DNA of 64,000 bases from Aeromonas sp. FDAARGOS 1405 (GTDB lineage Bacteria; Pseudomonadota; Gammaproteobacteria; Enterobacterales; Aeromonadaceae): positions 2,427,001 through 2,491,000 of the forward strand of contig NZ_CP077311.1 in NCBI RefSeq assembly GCF_019048265.1, given 5' to 3'. Shown here piece after piece: positions 56,792 to 64,000 of the stretch; the first letter of the stretch is position 1, and every line of letters starts with the position of its first letter. The notes beneath the pieces were generated by a model. That model did not search any database. It was not told where the DNA came from and saw only the letters and a program-made list of their open reading frames with translations. Both the position numbers and the translations under genes were made by a program.

Positions 56792-58276
56792 ATGGGGATG
56801 AAGTATTGGCTGGCCCTTGCCAATCTGGTGTGGCTGGGATGTTTGCCCGCTGGCGCGGTACATGCGACCGAAGCACAAGTTGTGGTGGCGGCCAGTGAAA
56901 CCGGACACGACTGGTATCAGGGCAGTCAGGCCGAACAGGCCCGTGTCGAGCTGGAGCAGCAGTTGCAAGAGGCTGTGCTTGCCCAGCTGCACCCCGATTT
57001 TTTCACGCTGTGGAAGCGCCTGCAGGCCACCCATACAGACAAGCGTGGTGCCATCTATGACGACATTTTTACCAAGCTGAGCCGTTTCCAGCACGCCTGG
57101 CGGGGGATGGATCTGGTCTCTCGCGAGCAGATGAAGACCCTTAAGCTCGATTTGAACCGCCCTGTGGTGACCCAACCCAGCGATGATGACCTGCTCACCC
57201 AAGTGAAATCTCTGCGCCCCCAGGTGGCGGAATACGAGGCGGTGCGGGCCAAAGTGCACAAACTGCTGGCAATGCCGATGGCCAGCAAGTGGCCGACCCT
57301 CGATATGCCAACCCTGCGTGCCGGAGAGCGCTCCACCGAGCTTGGCCAGATCCGCGCCATGCTCAACGAGCTGGGCGACAGCGCCCCGAGCCATGGTGAT
57401 CAGATTTACGATGGTGATACCGAGCAGGCCATCAAGCAGTTCCAGCGTCGTCACGGTCTCACCGCGGACGGCATTATCGGCCGTCAGACCCGCTCCTGGC
57501 TCAATACCGGCCCGCAAGTGCGCGCCAGCCTGCTGCTGCGTAACCTGTGGCGTCGCGATCTGGTGGATCAACTCGCCGGTGGCCGCTACGTGCTGGTCAA
57601 TATTCCTGACTACCGCCTGAGCGTGGTGGAGTCCGGCAACGAGGTGTTTACCAGCAGGGTCATCGTCGGCAAGGAGCAGCGGGCCACCCCCATTCTGGCC
57701 AGCGAAATTCGCTCCATCGTGCTCAACCCCTCCTGGCATGTGCCGCGCTCGATCCTGAGCAAGGACATCCTGCCCAAGCTGGGTCGCGATCCCGCGTACC
57801 TGAGTCGCGAGCAGTTCGAGGTGATCGACAGCGAGGGCAATCCGGTCCAGTTCACCGAAGAGGGGTGGCATCAGGCGCTGGCCGCCGGTTTCCCCTATCG
57901 CCTGCGGCAAAAGCCGGGGGATCACAATGCCCTGGGGCGCTACAAGTTCTACCTGCCCAACAATGACGCCATCTATCTGCACTCCACCCCGCGCAAGGCG
58001 CTGTTCGAACAGGGGGCGCGCGCCTTCAGTTCGGGTTGCATCCGGGTGGAGCATGCTGACGATCTGGCCGAGCTGTTGTTGGCGGACTCCCGCTATCAGC
58101 CGGACAAGGTGGCCAATATCCTCAAGGAGAGCCAGACCAAATGGTTGCCGCTTACCACGCCGATCCCGGTCTTTACCGTCTACTGGAGCAGCTGGATCGA
58201 CGAAAATGGTCGCCAGCAACTGCGCAACGACATCTACGGATTTGATCGGGTCAGCTTCCAGAGCCGCCTGCTGTGA
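56792..58276 (+). CDS. ldtD: L,D-transpeptidase of the YcbB type
   Basis: A 494-residue exported enzyme that makes 3-3 peptidoglycan cross-links or attaches proteins. Signal peptide about 1-26; peptidoglycan-binding (PG_binding_1) motif about 205-240 (DTEQAIKQFQRRHGLTADGIIG); catalytic YkuD domain about 265-440 with the HSTPRKALF histidine and the Cys of SSGCIRVEHA. It resembles E. coli LdtD (YcbB) and, as there, is followed by the mepK-like gene. The start could be the ATG six bases further downstream. A strong terminator follows. Confidence 0.92.
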   Translation: MGMKYWLALANLVWLGCLPAGAVHATEAQVVVAASETGHDWYQGSQAEQARVELEQQLQEAVLAQLHPDFFTLWKRLQATHTDKRGAIYDDIFTKLSRFQHAWRGMDLVSREQMKTLKLDLNRPVVTQPSDDDLLTQVKSLRPQVAEYEAVRAKVHKLLAMPMASKWPTLDMPTLRAGERSTELGQIRAMLNELGDSAPSHGDQIYDGDTEQAIKQFQRRHGLTADGIIGRQTRSWLNTGPQVRASLLLRNLWRRDLVDQLAGGRYVLVNIPDYRLSVVESGNEVFTSRVIVGKEQRATPILASEIRSIVLNPSWHVPRSILSKDILPKLGRDPAYLSREQFEVIDSEGNPVQFTEEGWHQALAAGFPYRLRQKPGDHNALGRYKFYLPNNDAIYLHSTPRKALFEQGARAFSSGCIRVEHADDLAELLLADSRYQPDKVANILKESQTKWLPLTTPIPVFTVYWSSWIDENGRQQLRNDIYGFDRVSFQSRLL

Positions 58277-58292
58277 TCCCTGCCACAGAGTG

Positions 58293-58319
58293 AAAAGCCC
58301 GGCCTGTGCCGGGCTTTTC
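58293..58319 (+). terminator. Terminator after the L,D-transpeptidase gene
   Basis: AAAAGCCCGGC pairs with GCCGGGCTTTT around a CTGT loop and ends in T residues. Symmetric flanks make it bidirectional. Confidence 0.88.
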
Positions 58320-58426
58320 TATGGGCGATTGTGGTTTGACAGCTCCCCCCGCCGGAGGGTAGTTTCAAGCGCCTGTATCACATTCAATCAGTGATCTTAT
58401 TCAACTATTTTTCGCTTGAATCTGCG

Positions 58427-58987
58427 ATGGACGAACCCCTTATGCTGGAACAAGAGATAAGTCGACGTCGCCTGTTGTTGGGAGCCGGTTGCCTGCTGGG
58501 CAGCTCGCTGATCTCCTTCCCTGCACTGGCCAGCCGCAGTACCACCGGGCGTGAACTCAGTTTCTTCAATCTCAATACCGGCGAGCGGGTGCGCGCCAGC
58601 TATTGGGAGAACGGCCACTATCTGAGCGACGGGTTGGCCGAGCTCAACCACATCTTCCGCGATTACCGGCGCAACGAAGTGTTCAACATCGACAAGAAGT
58701 TGTTTGATCAGCTGTTTCTGTTGCAGCACAAGCTGGGTCGGCGCAGTGAAATTCAGCTGATCTCCGGCTATCGCGCCCCGGCAACCAATCGTCAGAAGCG
58801 CCACAAGAGCCGCGGCGTGGCCAAGCACAGCTACCACACCCTTGGGCAGGCGGTGGATGTGCGGATCCCCGGCGTACAGCTGGCCCATCTGCGCAAGGCG
58901 GCGCTCCAGCTCAAGGTGGGTGGGGTCGGTTACTATCCCCGCGATAACTTCGTTCACCTCGATACCGGCCCGGTGCGCAGCTGGTAA
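58427..58987 (+). CDS. mepK: Tat-exported murein endopeptidase, MepK-like (DUF882)
   Basis: A 186-residue protein with a twin-arginine signal: ISRRRLLLGAG near residues 9-20, followed by a hydrophobic stretch and a cut after ALA. The mature domain is the DUF882/peptidase M15-like fold with the family sequence ISGYRAPATN, SRGVAKHSYHTLGQAVDVRI and GGVGYYPRDNFVHLDTG; His and Asp in these segments are the probable zinc ligands. E. coli MepK (YcbK) cleaves mDAP-mDAP cross-links made by LdtD, the enzyme encoded next door. The start could also be the ATG 15 bases further downstream. Confidence 0.9.
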   Translation: MDEPLMLEQEISRRRLLLGAGCLLGSSLISFPALASRSTTGRELSFFNLNTGERVRASYWENGHYLSDGLAELNHIFRDYRRNEVFNIDKKLFDQLFLLQHKLGRRSEIQLISGYRAPATNRQKRHKSRGVAKHSYHTLGQAVDVRIPGVQLAHLRKAALQLKVGGVGYYPRDNFVHLDTGPVRSW

Positions 58988-59034
58988 AGGGGTTGGCAAG
59001 CTGCCAAGCTCTTCCCACCAGAGAGGAGATAGCG

Positions 59035-59286
59035 ATGAAAAAGATAGTGATTGGCGGCCTGATCGCCCTGTTGCTGACCGGTTGCAGCAAGCTCAACCGT
59101 GAAAATTACGACCAGTTGAAGATGGGGATGAGTTACGCCGAGGCCAGCACCATTCTGGGCAAGGCGGAGCGTTGTGATGATGCCTTGGGCACCACCAGCT
59201 GCCTCTGGGGCGGGGAAGGGAAGAACATCAAGATCCGCTTTATCGCCGACAAGGCGACCTTCTTCAGCTCGGAAGGGATTAACTGA
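59035..59286 (+). CDS. Small lipoprotein (DUF3862/BamE-like fold)
   Basis: An 83-residue lipoprotein with a signal ending LLLTGC (Cys about 17). The mature part, with the YDQLKMGMSYAEASTILGKAE and CLWGGEGKNIKIRF pattern, is typical of the DUF3862/SmpA-OmlA-like fold, which often occurs in outer-membrane biogenesis or inhibitor proteins. Two further cysteines (mature part) may form a disulfide. GAGAGGAG precedes the ATG; earlier in-frame start is rejected. It lies 47 bases downstream of the mepK-like gene and may be cotranscribed. Function unknown. Confidence 0.82.
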   Translation: MKKIVIGGLIALLLTGCSKLNRENYDQLKMGMSYAEASTILGKAERCDDALGTTSCLWGGEGKNIKIRFIADKATFFSSEGIN

Positions 59287-59303
59287 GTCGCAGACCGTCC
59301 ATG

Positions 59304-59330
59304 AAAAAAGCGCCGCTCGGGCGCTTTTTT
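59304..59330. terminator. Bidirectional terminator after the lipoprotein gene
   Basis: AAAAAAGCGCC pairs with GGCGCTTTTTT around a 5-base loop between convergent genes. Confidence 0.9.
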
Positions 59331-59371
59331 GTTGCTCGCAATCCAACCCGCCTCGCCAGAAGCTGGCGTAC

Positions 59372-59986
59372 TCAGTGGGTCGCGTACTGGTAGTTGAAGG
59401 TGGGCAGACCCCACTTGAAGCGAACCGCCAGCAGCCGCAGTACAAAGCCGATCCCGATGGAACCGAACGCGGCCCAGTTGGTCGGCAAGCCCTGATCCAG
59501 CGCCAGACAGTAAAGCGCTGCGGTGATCAGCGAAATGGCTGCATAGAGCTCGCGACGAAATACCAGTGGAATGCGCTGACAGAGCAGATCCCGCAGCACC
59601 CCGCCAAAGACCCCGGTCACTACCGCCATGATGCAGGCAATACCGGCGCCGTGGCCCATATCCAGCGCCCGGGCTGCACCGAAGATGGAGAAGACCACCA
59701 GTCCCAGGGCATCAAGGGCCATGAACAGCTTGCCGAGGTAGCGCATCAGGGGGGCAGAGACCACACCCGCCATCGCAGCTGCCGCAACCAGCAGTACATA
59801 TTCCGGATGTTCAATCCAGAGCAGCGGATAGTGGCCCAGCAGCACATCGCGGATGGTGCCACCACCGATGGCCGTCGCCGAGGCGATGATAACCACACCA
59901 AACAGATCCATCCGTCGCCGACCCGCGGCCAGCGCGCCGGTCATCCCTTCGGCCACCAGGCCCACCAAGAAGAGTGCATGTAACAT
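59372..59986 (-). CDS. TRIC-type cation channel family protein (YicG-like)
   Basis: A 204-residue membrane protein with seven hydrophobic helices in two repeats, each with the glycine-rich family motif ([11 protein letters not shown] at about 41-51 and GGVLRDLLC at about 128-136). This is the UPF0126/YicG family, whose structural relatives are trimeric intracellular cation channels. It is probably a K+ or small-cation channel; some members are proposed glycine transporters. It is convergent with the small lipoprotein gene and precedes, but is not close to, cysZ. Confidence 0.9.
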   Translation of the reverse strand: MLHALFLVGLVAEGMTGALAAGRRRMDLFGVVIIASATAIGGGTIRDVLLGHYPLLWIEHPEYVLLVAAAAMAGVVSAPLMRYLGKLFMALDALGLVVFSIFGAARALDMGHGAGIACIMAVVTGVFGGVLRDLLCQRIPLVFRRELYAAISLITAALYCLALDQGLPTNWAAFGSIGIGFVLRLLAVRFKWGLPTFNYQYATH

Positions 59987-60086
59987 GAGATATCCCAGGG
60001 AACGAGAAAGGCCAGAATCCTACCAACTCGTGTCATATGGGACAAGCTATCGAATGCATGCATTAATTTAATTCATGCTAAATACG

Positions 60087-60114
60087 AAAAAGGCACCGTT
60101 TCGGGTGCCTTTTT
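60087..60114. terminator. Bidirectional terminator downstream of cysZ
   Basis: AAAAAGGCACC pairs with GGTGCCTTTTT around a 6-base loop. On the minus strand it ends the cysZ transcript. Confidence 0.9.
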
Positions 60115-60132
60115 CTAATCAATGTTCAAGGG

Positions 60133-60897
60133 TTAGCGCCCCAACTGCTCCTGCCGGTAGTGATCGACCCACATGGCGGTGGCACCACAGATGGCGACTG
60201 GCATCACGAAGAGGTTCACCACCGGAATGGCGGAGAAGAGGGTCACCAAAGCGCCGAAGCTGAGGCACTTGCCACGGCGTTGCTTCAAGGCGTCACGCAT
60301 GGTGATGAAGTCGATCTTGTGGTTGTCGAACGGATAATCCACATACTGGATCGCCATCATCCAGGCGCTGAACAGGAACCAGAGCACCGGCGCCAGGGTC
60401 TGGCCCACCACAGGGATCAGGAACAGGATCAGGCAGCCAATGGCCTTGGGAAGGTAATACTTCAGCTTGGTCCATTCGCGGCCGAAGGTGCGTGGCACAT
60501 CCTTGACGATATCCAGCATGCCGCCGTCATTGGCGGGCTGGCCGGTGAGGATCTGCTCCACCTTCTCCGCCAGCAGGCCGTTGAAGGGGGCGGCTACCCA
60601 GTTGGCAACCGAGCTGAAGATAAAGGAGAAGACCACCAGTATGGTGATGAGCGCGATGGGCCACAGCAGGTAGTCCAGCCAGTCGAGCCAGGCGGGGATC
60701 TGCTGATGGAGCCAGGCGAACAGGCCGTCCAGTTGCAGCAGCAGGGCATAGAAGGCCCCGGCAAACAGCACGAAGTTGACCAGCAGGGGGATCAGCACAA
60801 AGGTGCGGATGCCCGGTTGGCGAATAAGGGAAAATCCGCGCAGGAAATAGTCTGCACCGCTGATTGAATCTTTGACCATATGGGGTGATTGGCTCAT
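60133..60897 (-). CDS. cysZ: Sulfate transporter CysZ
   Basis: A 254-residue inner-membrane protein with four main hydrophobic segments, of the CysZ/EI24 family that imports sulfate for cysteine synthesis. Family segments are the N-terminal [30 protein letters not shown] and the [20 protein letters not shown] stretch. The start has GGAG upstream; the 12 extra upstream codons lack support. It is divergent from smc, with a duplicated sequence in the 213-base gap between the starts. The smc-zipA-ligA block next to cysZ is a common order in gammaproteobacteria. Confidence 0.93.
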   Translation of the reverse strand: MSQSPHMVKDSISGADYFLRGFSLIRQPGIRTFVLIPLLVNFVLFAGAFYALLLQLDGLFAWLHQQIPAWLDWLDYLLWPIALITILVVFSFIFSSVANWVAAPFNGLLAEKVEQILTGQPANDGGMLDIVKDVPRTFGREWTKLKYYLPKAIGCLILFLIPVVGQTLAPVLWFLFSAWMMAIQYVDYPFDNHKIDFITMRDALKQRRGKCLSFGALVTLFSAIPVVNLFVMPVAICGATAMWVDHYRQEQLGR

Positions 60898-60925
60898 GTG
60901 AGCTCCATCTATGCATGGGAGAACT

Positions 60926-60967
60926 GCCAGCATATTACAAACAAGCCTTTGATTTGGTAAAGTCGCC
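60926..60967. repeat. Direct repeat copy 1 in the cysZ-smc gap
   Basis: Contains GCATATTACAAACAA (60930-60944) and GATTTGGTAAAGTC (60951-60964), both identical to the second copy, with a shorter middle. It begins 29 bases upstream of the cysZ start. Confidence 0.9.
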
Positions 60968-61023
60968 GACTATTCCTTATTTCGTGCCGTGGCGACCAAA
61001 AATCGGGCATGAATGGGGATGAT

Positions 61024-61070
61024 GCCTGCATATTACAAACAAAGCCGGGTCTGGATTTGGTAAAGTCACC
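61024..61070. repeat. Direct repeat copy 2 in the cysZ-smc gap
   Basis: Same two blocks, at 61028-61042 and 61054-61067, with a slightly longer middle. It ends 40 bases before the smc ATG. The pair looks like a duplicated promoter-proximal segment. Confidence 0.9.
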
Positions 61071-61110
61071 TGCCCGCCTCCTCTTTATTTAGCCACTGAT
61101 ACAGGTCGCC

Positions 61111-64000
61111 ATGCGTCTGAAACTGATCAAACTCGCCGGCTTCAAGTCGTTCGTCGAGCCGACCCGCATCGAACTGTCGGCAGACATGACCGCCGTGGTG
61201 GGCCCTAACGGCTGTGGCAAATCCAACGTCATCGACGCGGTGCGCTGGGTGCTGGGAGAGAGCTCCGCCCGCCATCTGCGCGGCGAGAACATGACCGATG
61301 TCATCTTCAACGGCTCCATCAATCGCAGTGCGCACGGGCGCGCCTCGGTCGAGCTGGTGTTCGACAATCCCCACAACCGGGTGCCCGGCGAGTTCGGTCG
61401 CTTTACCGAGATCTCGGTGCGCCGCGAAGTGCTGCGCGACGGCTCCAACCACTATCAGATCAACGGCCAGAAGTGCCGCCGCAAAGATGTGACCGACCTC
61501 TTCCTCGGCACCGGCCTTGGCCCCCGCAGCTATGCCATCATCGAGCAGGGCACTGTCAGCCGACTGGTGGAGTCACGTCCGGCCGATCTCAAGCTCTTTA
61601 TGGAAGAGGCCGCCGGGGTTTCCCGCTACAAGGAGCGGCGCCGCGAGACCGAGCAGCGCATTCGCCACACTCAGGAGAACCTGGAGCGCCTCGGCGATAT
61701 TCGCGGCGAGCTGGGTTCGCGCCTTGAGCACCTCAAAGCCCAGGCCGAAACCGCCGAACGCTACAAACAGCTCAAGAGTCGTTCGCGCGCCGCTCGCGCC
61801 GAGCTGATTGGCTCCGAGTTGTGGGCGCTGGAGACGCGCCTTGGCGAGGCCAAAACCGAACTGGCACATGCCGAGCAGGCGCTGGCGGCGCTCGATGCCA
61901 AGCGTACCGCCGATGAGGGGCGCCACGTCACCCTGTCGGTCGCCAGACAAGAGGCGCAAGCCGAGCAGGCGAGCCGTCAGCAACAGATTTTTCTCGGCGG
62001 GCAGGCCATCGCCCGTCTCGAACAGCAGCAACTGCACCAGAGTGAACTGGGGCGCGACTGGCAGGCCCGTGCAGAGGCGCTGGGCGAGCGGATTGCCACC
62101 CGCAAGGCGCAGCTGGCCAGCCAGCAGGATCAACTGACCGAAGGGGTATTGCGCGCTGAGCAGGAGAGCGCTCGGCTGGAGCAGTGTGAGCAGTTGCTTA
62201 CCGAGCAGCAGGAGGCTCGCCAGCACGCCAGCGAGCAACTGGAACAAGCCCGCTTGCGCCAGCAGCAGTGGCAGCAACAGTTGGCCGGGGTGCAGGGGCA
62301 ACTCAATCAGACCCGTACCCGGTTGGGTGGTTTGCAGGAGCTGCAAGCCAAGACCCGGCTGGCGCGCCTCAAGCTGGAAGATGAACGCGCTGGCCCCCTC
62401 GGCGCAGAGGCCGACGATCTGCAACCGGCCCTCGATGCCCTGAGTGGTGAGCTGGAGCTGACGCGGGCGGCCAATGACGAGCTGACCGAGCAGCTGGCGC
62501 AGGCTGTCCACACCCATGAACAACTCAAGCAGCAGCATGGCCAGCAGTTGAGCCTGCAGCGGGAGTTGGAGGCGCGGCTGGCGACGCTGGATCAGATCCT
62601 CGGCGAACAGATGGAGGGGGTGACTCTGGCCGACCGGTTGCAAGTTGCCCCCGAGTGGGCACAGGCGCTCGATAAGGTGCTGGGTCGCTGGCTCACCGCA
62701 ACGCCAGCGGACGAGTGCAATCTGGCGCAAGAGGGACTCTGGATTGGCCCGGCACAACCGGCGGTTGCCGGTACGCTGGCGGCGCAACTGGGCGGCAAGC
62801 ACATTCCCGCCTTCCTCAATGCCATCTGGCTGGTGGAGAGCCGGGAGGCCGCATTGGCCCGCCAGCCAAGCCTTGCGGCCGGTGAGTCGGTACTGACTCC
62901 TGCTGGCGACTGGCTGGGGCCAAACTGGGCCGATCTGGGGCTGGGCGCGGCGCTCGGCACCATGGCGCTGCTCGGTGAGCGTGAGCGGTTGCACACCGAG
63001 CTGGAGAAGGTTGCCGCGGGGCAGGCACAGCTGAGCGAGCAACTTGTGGCTGCCGATGCCCGGCGTGCCCAGCTTGCCAGTGCGCATGAGTTGTCGCAGC
63101 GAACCTTGCGCGAGCAAGAGCAGAAATGGCAACAACTGCGCGAAGCCTGGAGCCTGCAACAGGGTCAGCGGCAGGAGCGGTTGCAGCGGCTCGGTCAGCT
63201 CGGCGAAGAGCTGATCCGGCTTGATCAGGAGCAGGCCGAAGAGGCAGAGCGACTGGCCAGCGCCCGTGAACAACTGGAACTCGATGAGGCGCGCCTTGCC
63301 GAGTTGCAGGAGCAGGGGGAGCCGCTGACACAAGGGTTGCAGGTCGCGCAGGAGCAGCTGACCCGCTGCGAGCGGGCGGTCGATGAGGCGCGAGTGCGCC
63401 GCGAGCAGCAACAAGCGGCCTGCCAGCGTTTGCAACTGGAGTTGGGCAATCTGCGCCAACTCATTACCCTGGGTGAAGAGGAGCTGGCGAGGCTCGGGCT
63501 GGAGCTGGCCGGGCTGAAAGGGCCGGATAGCGAGGCAGTGCCGGATCTGGCGCCCCTGCTGGCCGAGCAGCGCAATCTGGAGGCGCAGCAGCTCGCCTGC
63601 CATCAACGGCTTGCGGAGCTGGAGCGCCAGCTGACCGAGCTGGAACAGGCCAGAAGAGCCGATCACAAGCAGCTTGTTACCTTGCAAGAGAAGCTGGCAA
63701 CCCTGCGCCTTGAGCGTGAACGCAGCCTCACCCGTCGACAGGGGCTGCACGAGCAGTTCGAAGAGCTGGGGGTTCGACTGGTAGATCTCGATCAGGCGGT
63801 GCTGATCGCTGCAGATCGCAGCAAGCTGCGGCAGGAGATCCAGACCCTGGAGGGGCAAGTGGAGGCACTCGGCGCCATCAACCTGGCGGCGCTGGAGGAG
63901 TACGAAGAGGCGAAAACGCGAGCAACCTATCTTGAAAATCAGTGTCAGGATCTTGAGCAAGCGCTGGAAACCTTGAGCCAAGCCATTAAAAGAATTGATA
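61111..64000 (+). CDS. smc: Chromosome-segregation ATPase SMC, N-terminal part (runs off the right edge)
   Basis: At least 963 codons, open to the end of the window. The N-terminal ATPase has GPNGCGKSN (Walker A, 31-39), followed by VIDAVRWVLGE, and the DVIFNGS and FLGTGLGPRSY segments. A long coiled coil rich in Glu, Gln, Arg and Leu follows (about 160-495), then a hinge region about 500-630 (GVTLADRLQ, ALDKVLGRWLT), and the second coil begins. The C-terminal Walker B and signature are outside the window. It should form condensin with ScpA and ScpB. This is the canonical SMC family, not MukB. Confidence 0.95.
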   Translation, partial: MRLKLIKLAGFKSFVEPTRIELSADMTAVVGPNGCGKSNVIDAVRWVLGESSARHLRGENMTDVIFNGSINRSAHGRASVELVFDNPHNRVPGEFGRFTEISVRREVLRDGSNHYQINGQKCRRKDVTDLFLGTGLGPRSYAIIEQGTVSRLVESRPADLKLFMEEAAGVSRYKERRRETEQRIRHTQENLERLGDIRGELGSRLEHLKAQAETAERYKQLKSRSRAARAELIGSELWALETRLGEAKTELAHAEQALAALDAKRTADEGRHVTLSVARQEAQAEQASRQQQIFLGGQAIARLEQQQLHQSELGRDWQARAEALGERIATRKAQLASQQDQLTEGVLRAEQESARLEQCEQLLTEQQEARQHASEQLEQARLRQQQWQQQLAGVQGQLNQTRTRLGGLQELQAKTRLARLKLEDERAGPLGAEADDLQPALDALSGELELTRAANDELTEQLAQAVHTHEQLKQQHGQQLSLQRELEARLATLDQILGEQMEGVTLADRLQVAPEWAQALDKVLGRWLTATPADECNLAQEGLWIGPAQPAVAGTLAAQLGGKHIPAFLNAIWLVESREAALARQPSLAAGESVLTPAGDWLGPNWADLGLGAALGTMALLGERERLHTELEKVAAGQAQLSEQLVAADARRAQLASAHELSQRTLREQEQKWQQLREAWSLQQGQRQERLQRLGQLGEELIRLDQEQAEEAERLASAREQLELDEARLAELQEQGEPLTQGLQVAQEQLTRCERAVDEARVRREQQQAACQRLQLELGNLRQLITLGEEELARLGLELAGLKGPDSEAVPDLAPLLAEQRNLEAQQLACHQRLAELERQLTELEQARRADHKQLVTLQEKLATLRLERERSLTRRQGLHEQFEELGVRLVDLDQAVLIAADRSKLRQEIQTLEGQVEALGAINLAALEEYEEAKTRATYLENQCQDLEQALETLSQAIKRID

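Noticed and set aside
61573..63981. An 802-codon open frame on the minus strand opposite smc
   Set aside because: Antisense to the SMC coiled coil. The Leu/Gln-rich translation mirrors the Glu/Gln/Arg coil, and no ribosome site or family is seen.

Overview
The window is chromosomal DNA of a gammaproteobacterium, most probably an Aeromonas. The evidence is gene order and protein similarity recalled from known families, not a database search. The order pilOPQ-aroK-aroB-damX-dam-rpe-gph-trpS is the one found in enterics and vibrios. The ast cluster, the butanediol genes, cadCBA and an I-type lysozyme inhibitor like that of A. hydrophila also fit. Coding is dense and GC-rich, except for the more A/T-rich pilus genes at the left edge. 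I saw no rRNA, tRNA, insertion sequence, prophage or CRISPR array.

Layout: 1-3.0 kb, end of a type IV pilus assembly operon (pilO partial, pilP, pilQ secretin). 3.2-9.9 kb, housekeeping block: shikimate pathway (aroK, aroB), a DamX-like SPOR protein with an N-terminal domain resembling a degenerate AAA ATPase, Dam methylase, rpe, gph, trpS. 10-15.8 kb, a small unknown gene, pabA, then astC-astA-astD-DUF1338 for arginine catabolism, with a stem-loop in each gap of the cluster. 15.9-19.8 kb, anmK and mepM (minus strand) and tyrS. 19.8-23.3 kb, LysR regulator divergent from budA-budB (acetoin/butanediol). 23.4-31.2 kb, transporters and regulators: MATE pump, LysR, serine/threonine-type HAAAP permease, periplasmic metallo-beta-lactamase-fold enzyme divergent from another LysR gene, YjeH-type amino-acid exporter. 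31.6-38.4 kb, acid-stress lysine decarboxylase system cadC, cadB-cadA, followed by pdxY.

38.4-50.1 kb: pliI lysozyme inhibitor, M13 lipoprotein peptidase, tilS, a GGDEF diguanylate cyclase divergent from a Kef/CPA2 antiporter, patatin, TetR plus alpha/beta hydrolase, an orphan LuxR-type response regulator and a GST-like protein. 50.1-55.6 kb: secreted alpha-amylase and a compact minus-strand glycosylation operon (unknown anchored protein, GtrB, GtrA, PIG-V-like mannosyltransferase). 55.9-59.3 kb: solute-binding protein, L,D-transpeptidase (YcbB type), Tat-type MepK-like murein endopeptidase, small lipoprotein. 59.4-64 kb: TRIC/YicG channel, cysZ, and the first 963 codons of smc, which runs off the right edge.

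Functional themes are envelope and peptidoglycan remodelling (pilQ, damX, anmK, mepM, pliI, ldtD, mepK, gtr operon), pH and fermentation control (budAB, cadCBA, CPA2 antiporter) and amino-acid traffic (ast, sdaC-like, yjeH, cad). The observations most worth following up are the gtr-like operon with a non-standard fourth gene, the stem-loop in every gap of the ast cluster, the repeated TATCAAG motif upstream of cadB, the DamX degenerate P-loop, and the duplicated segment between cysZ and smc.
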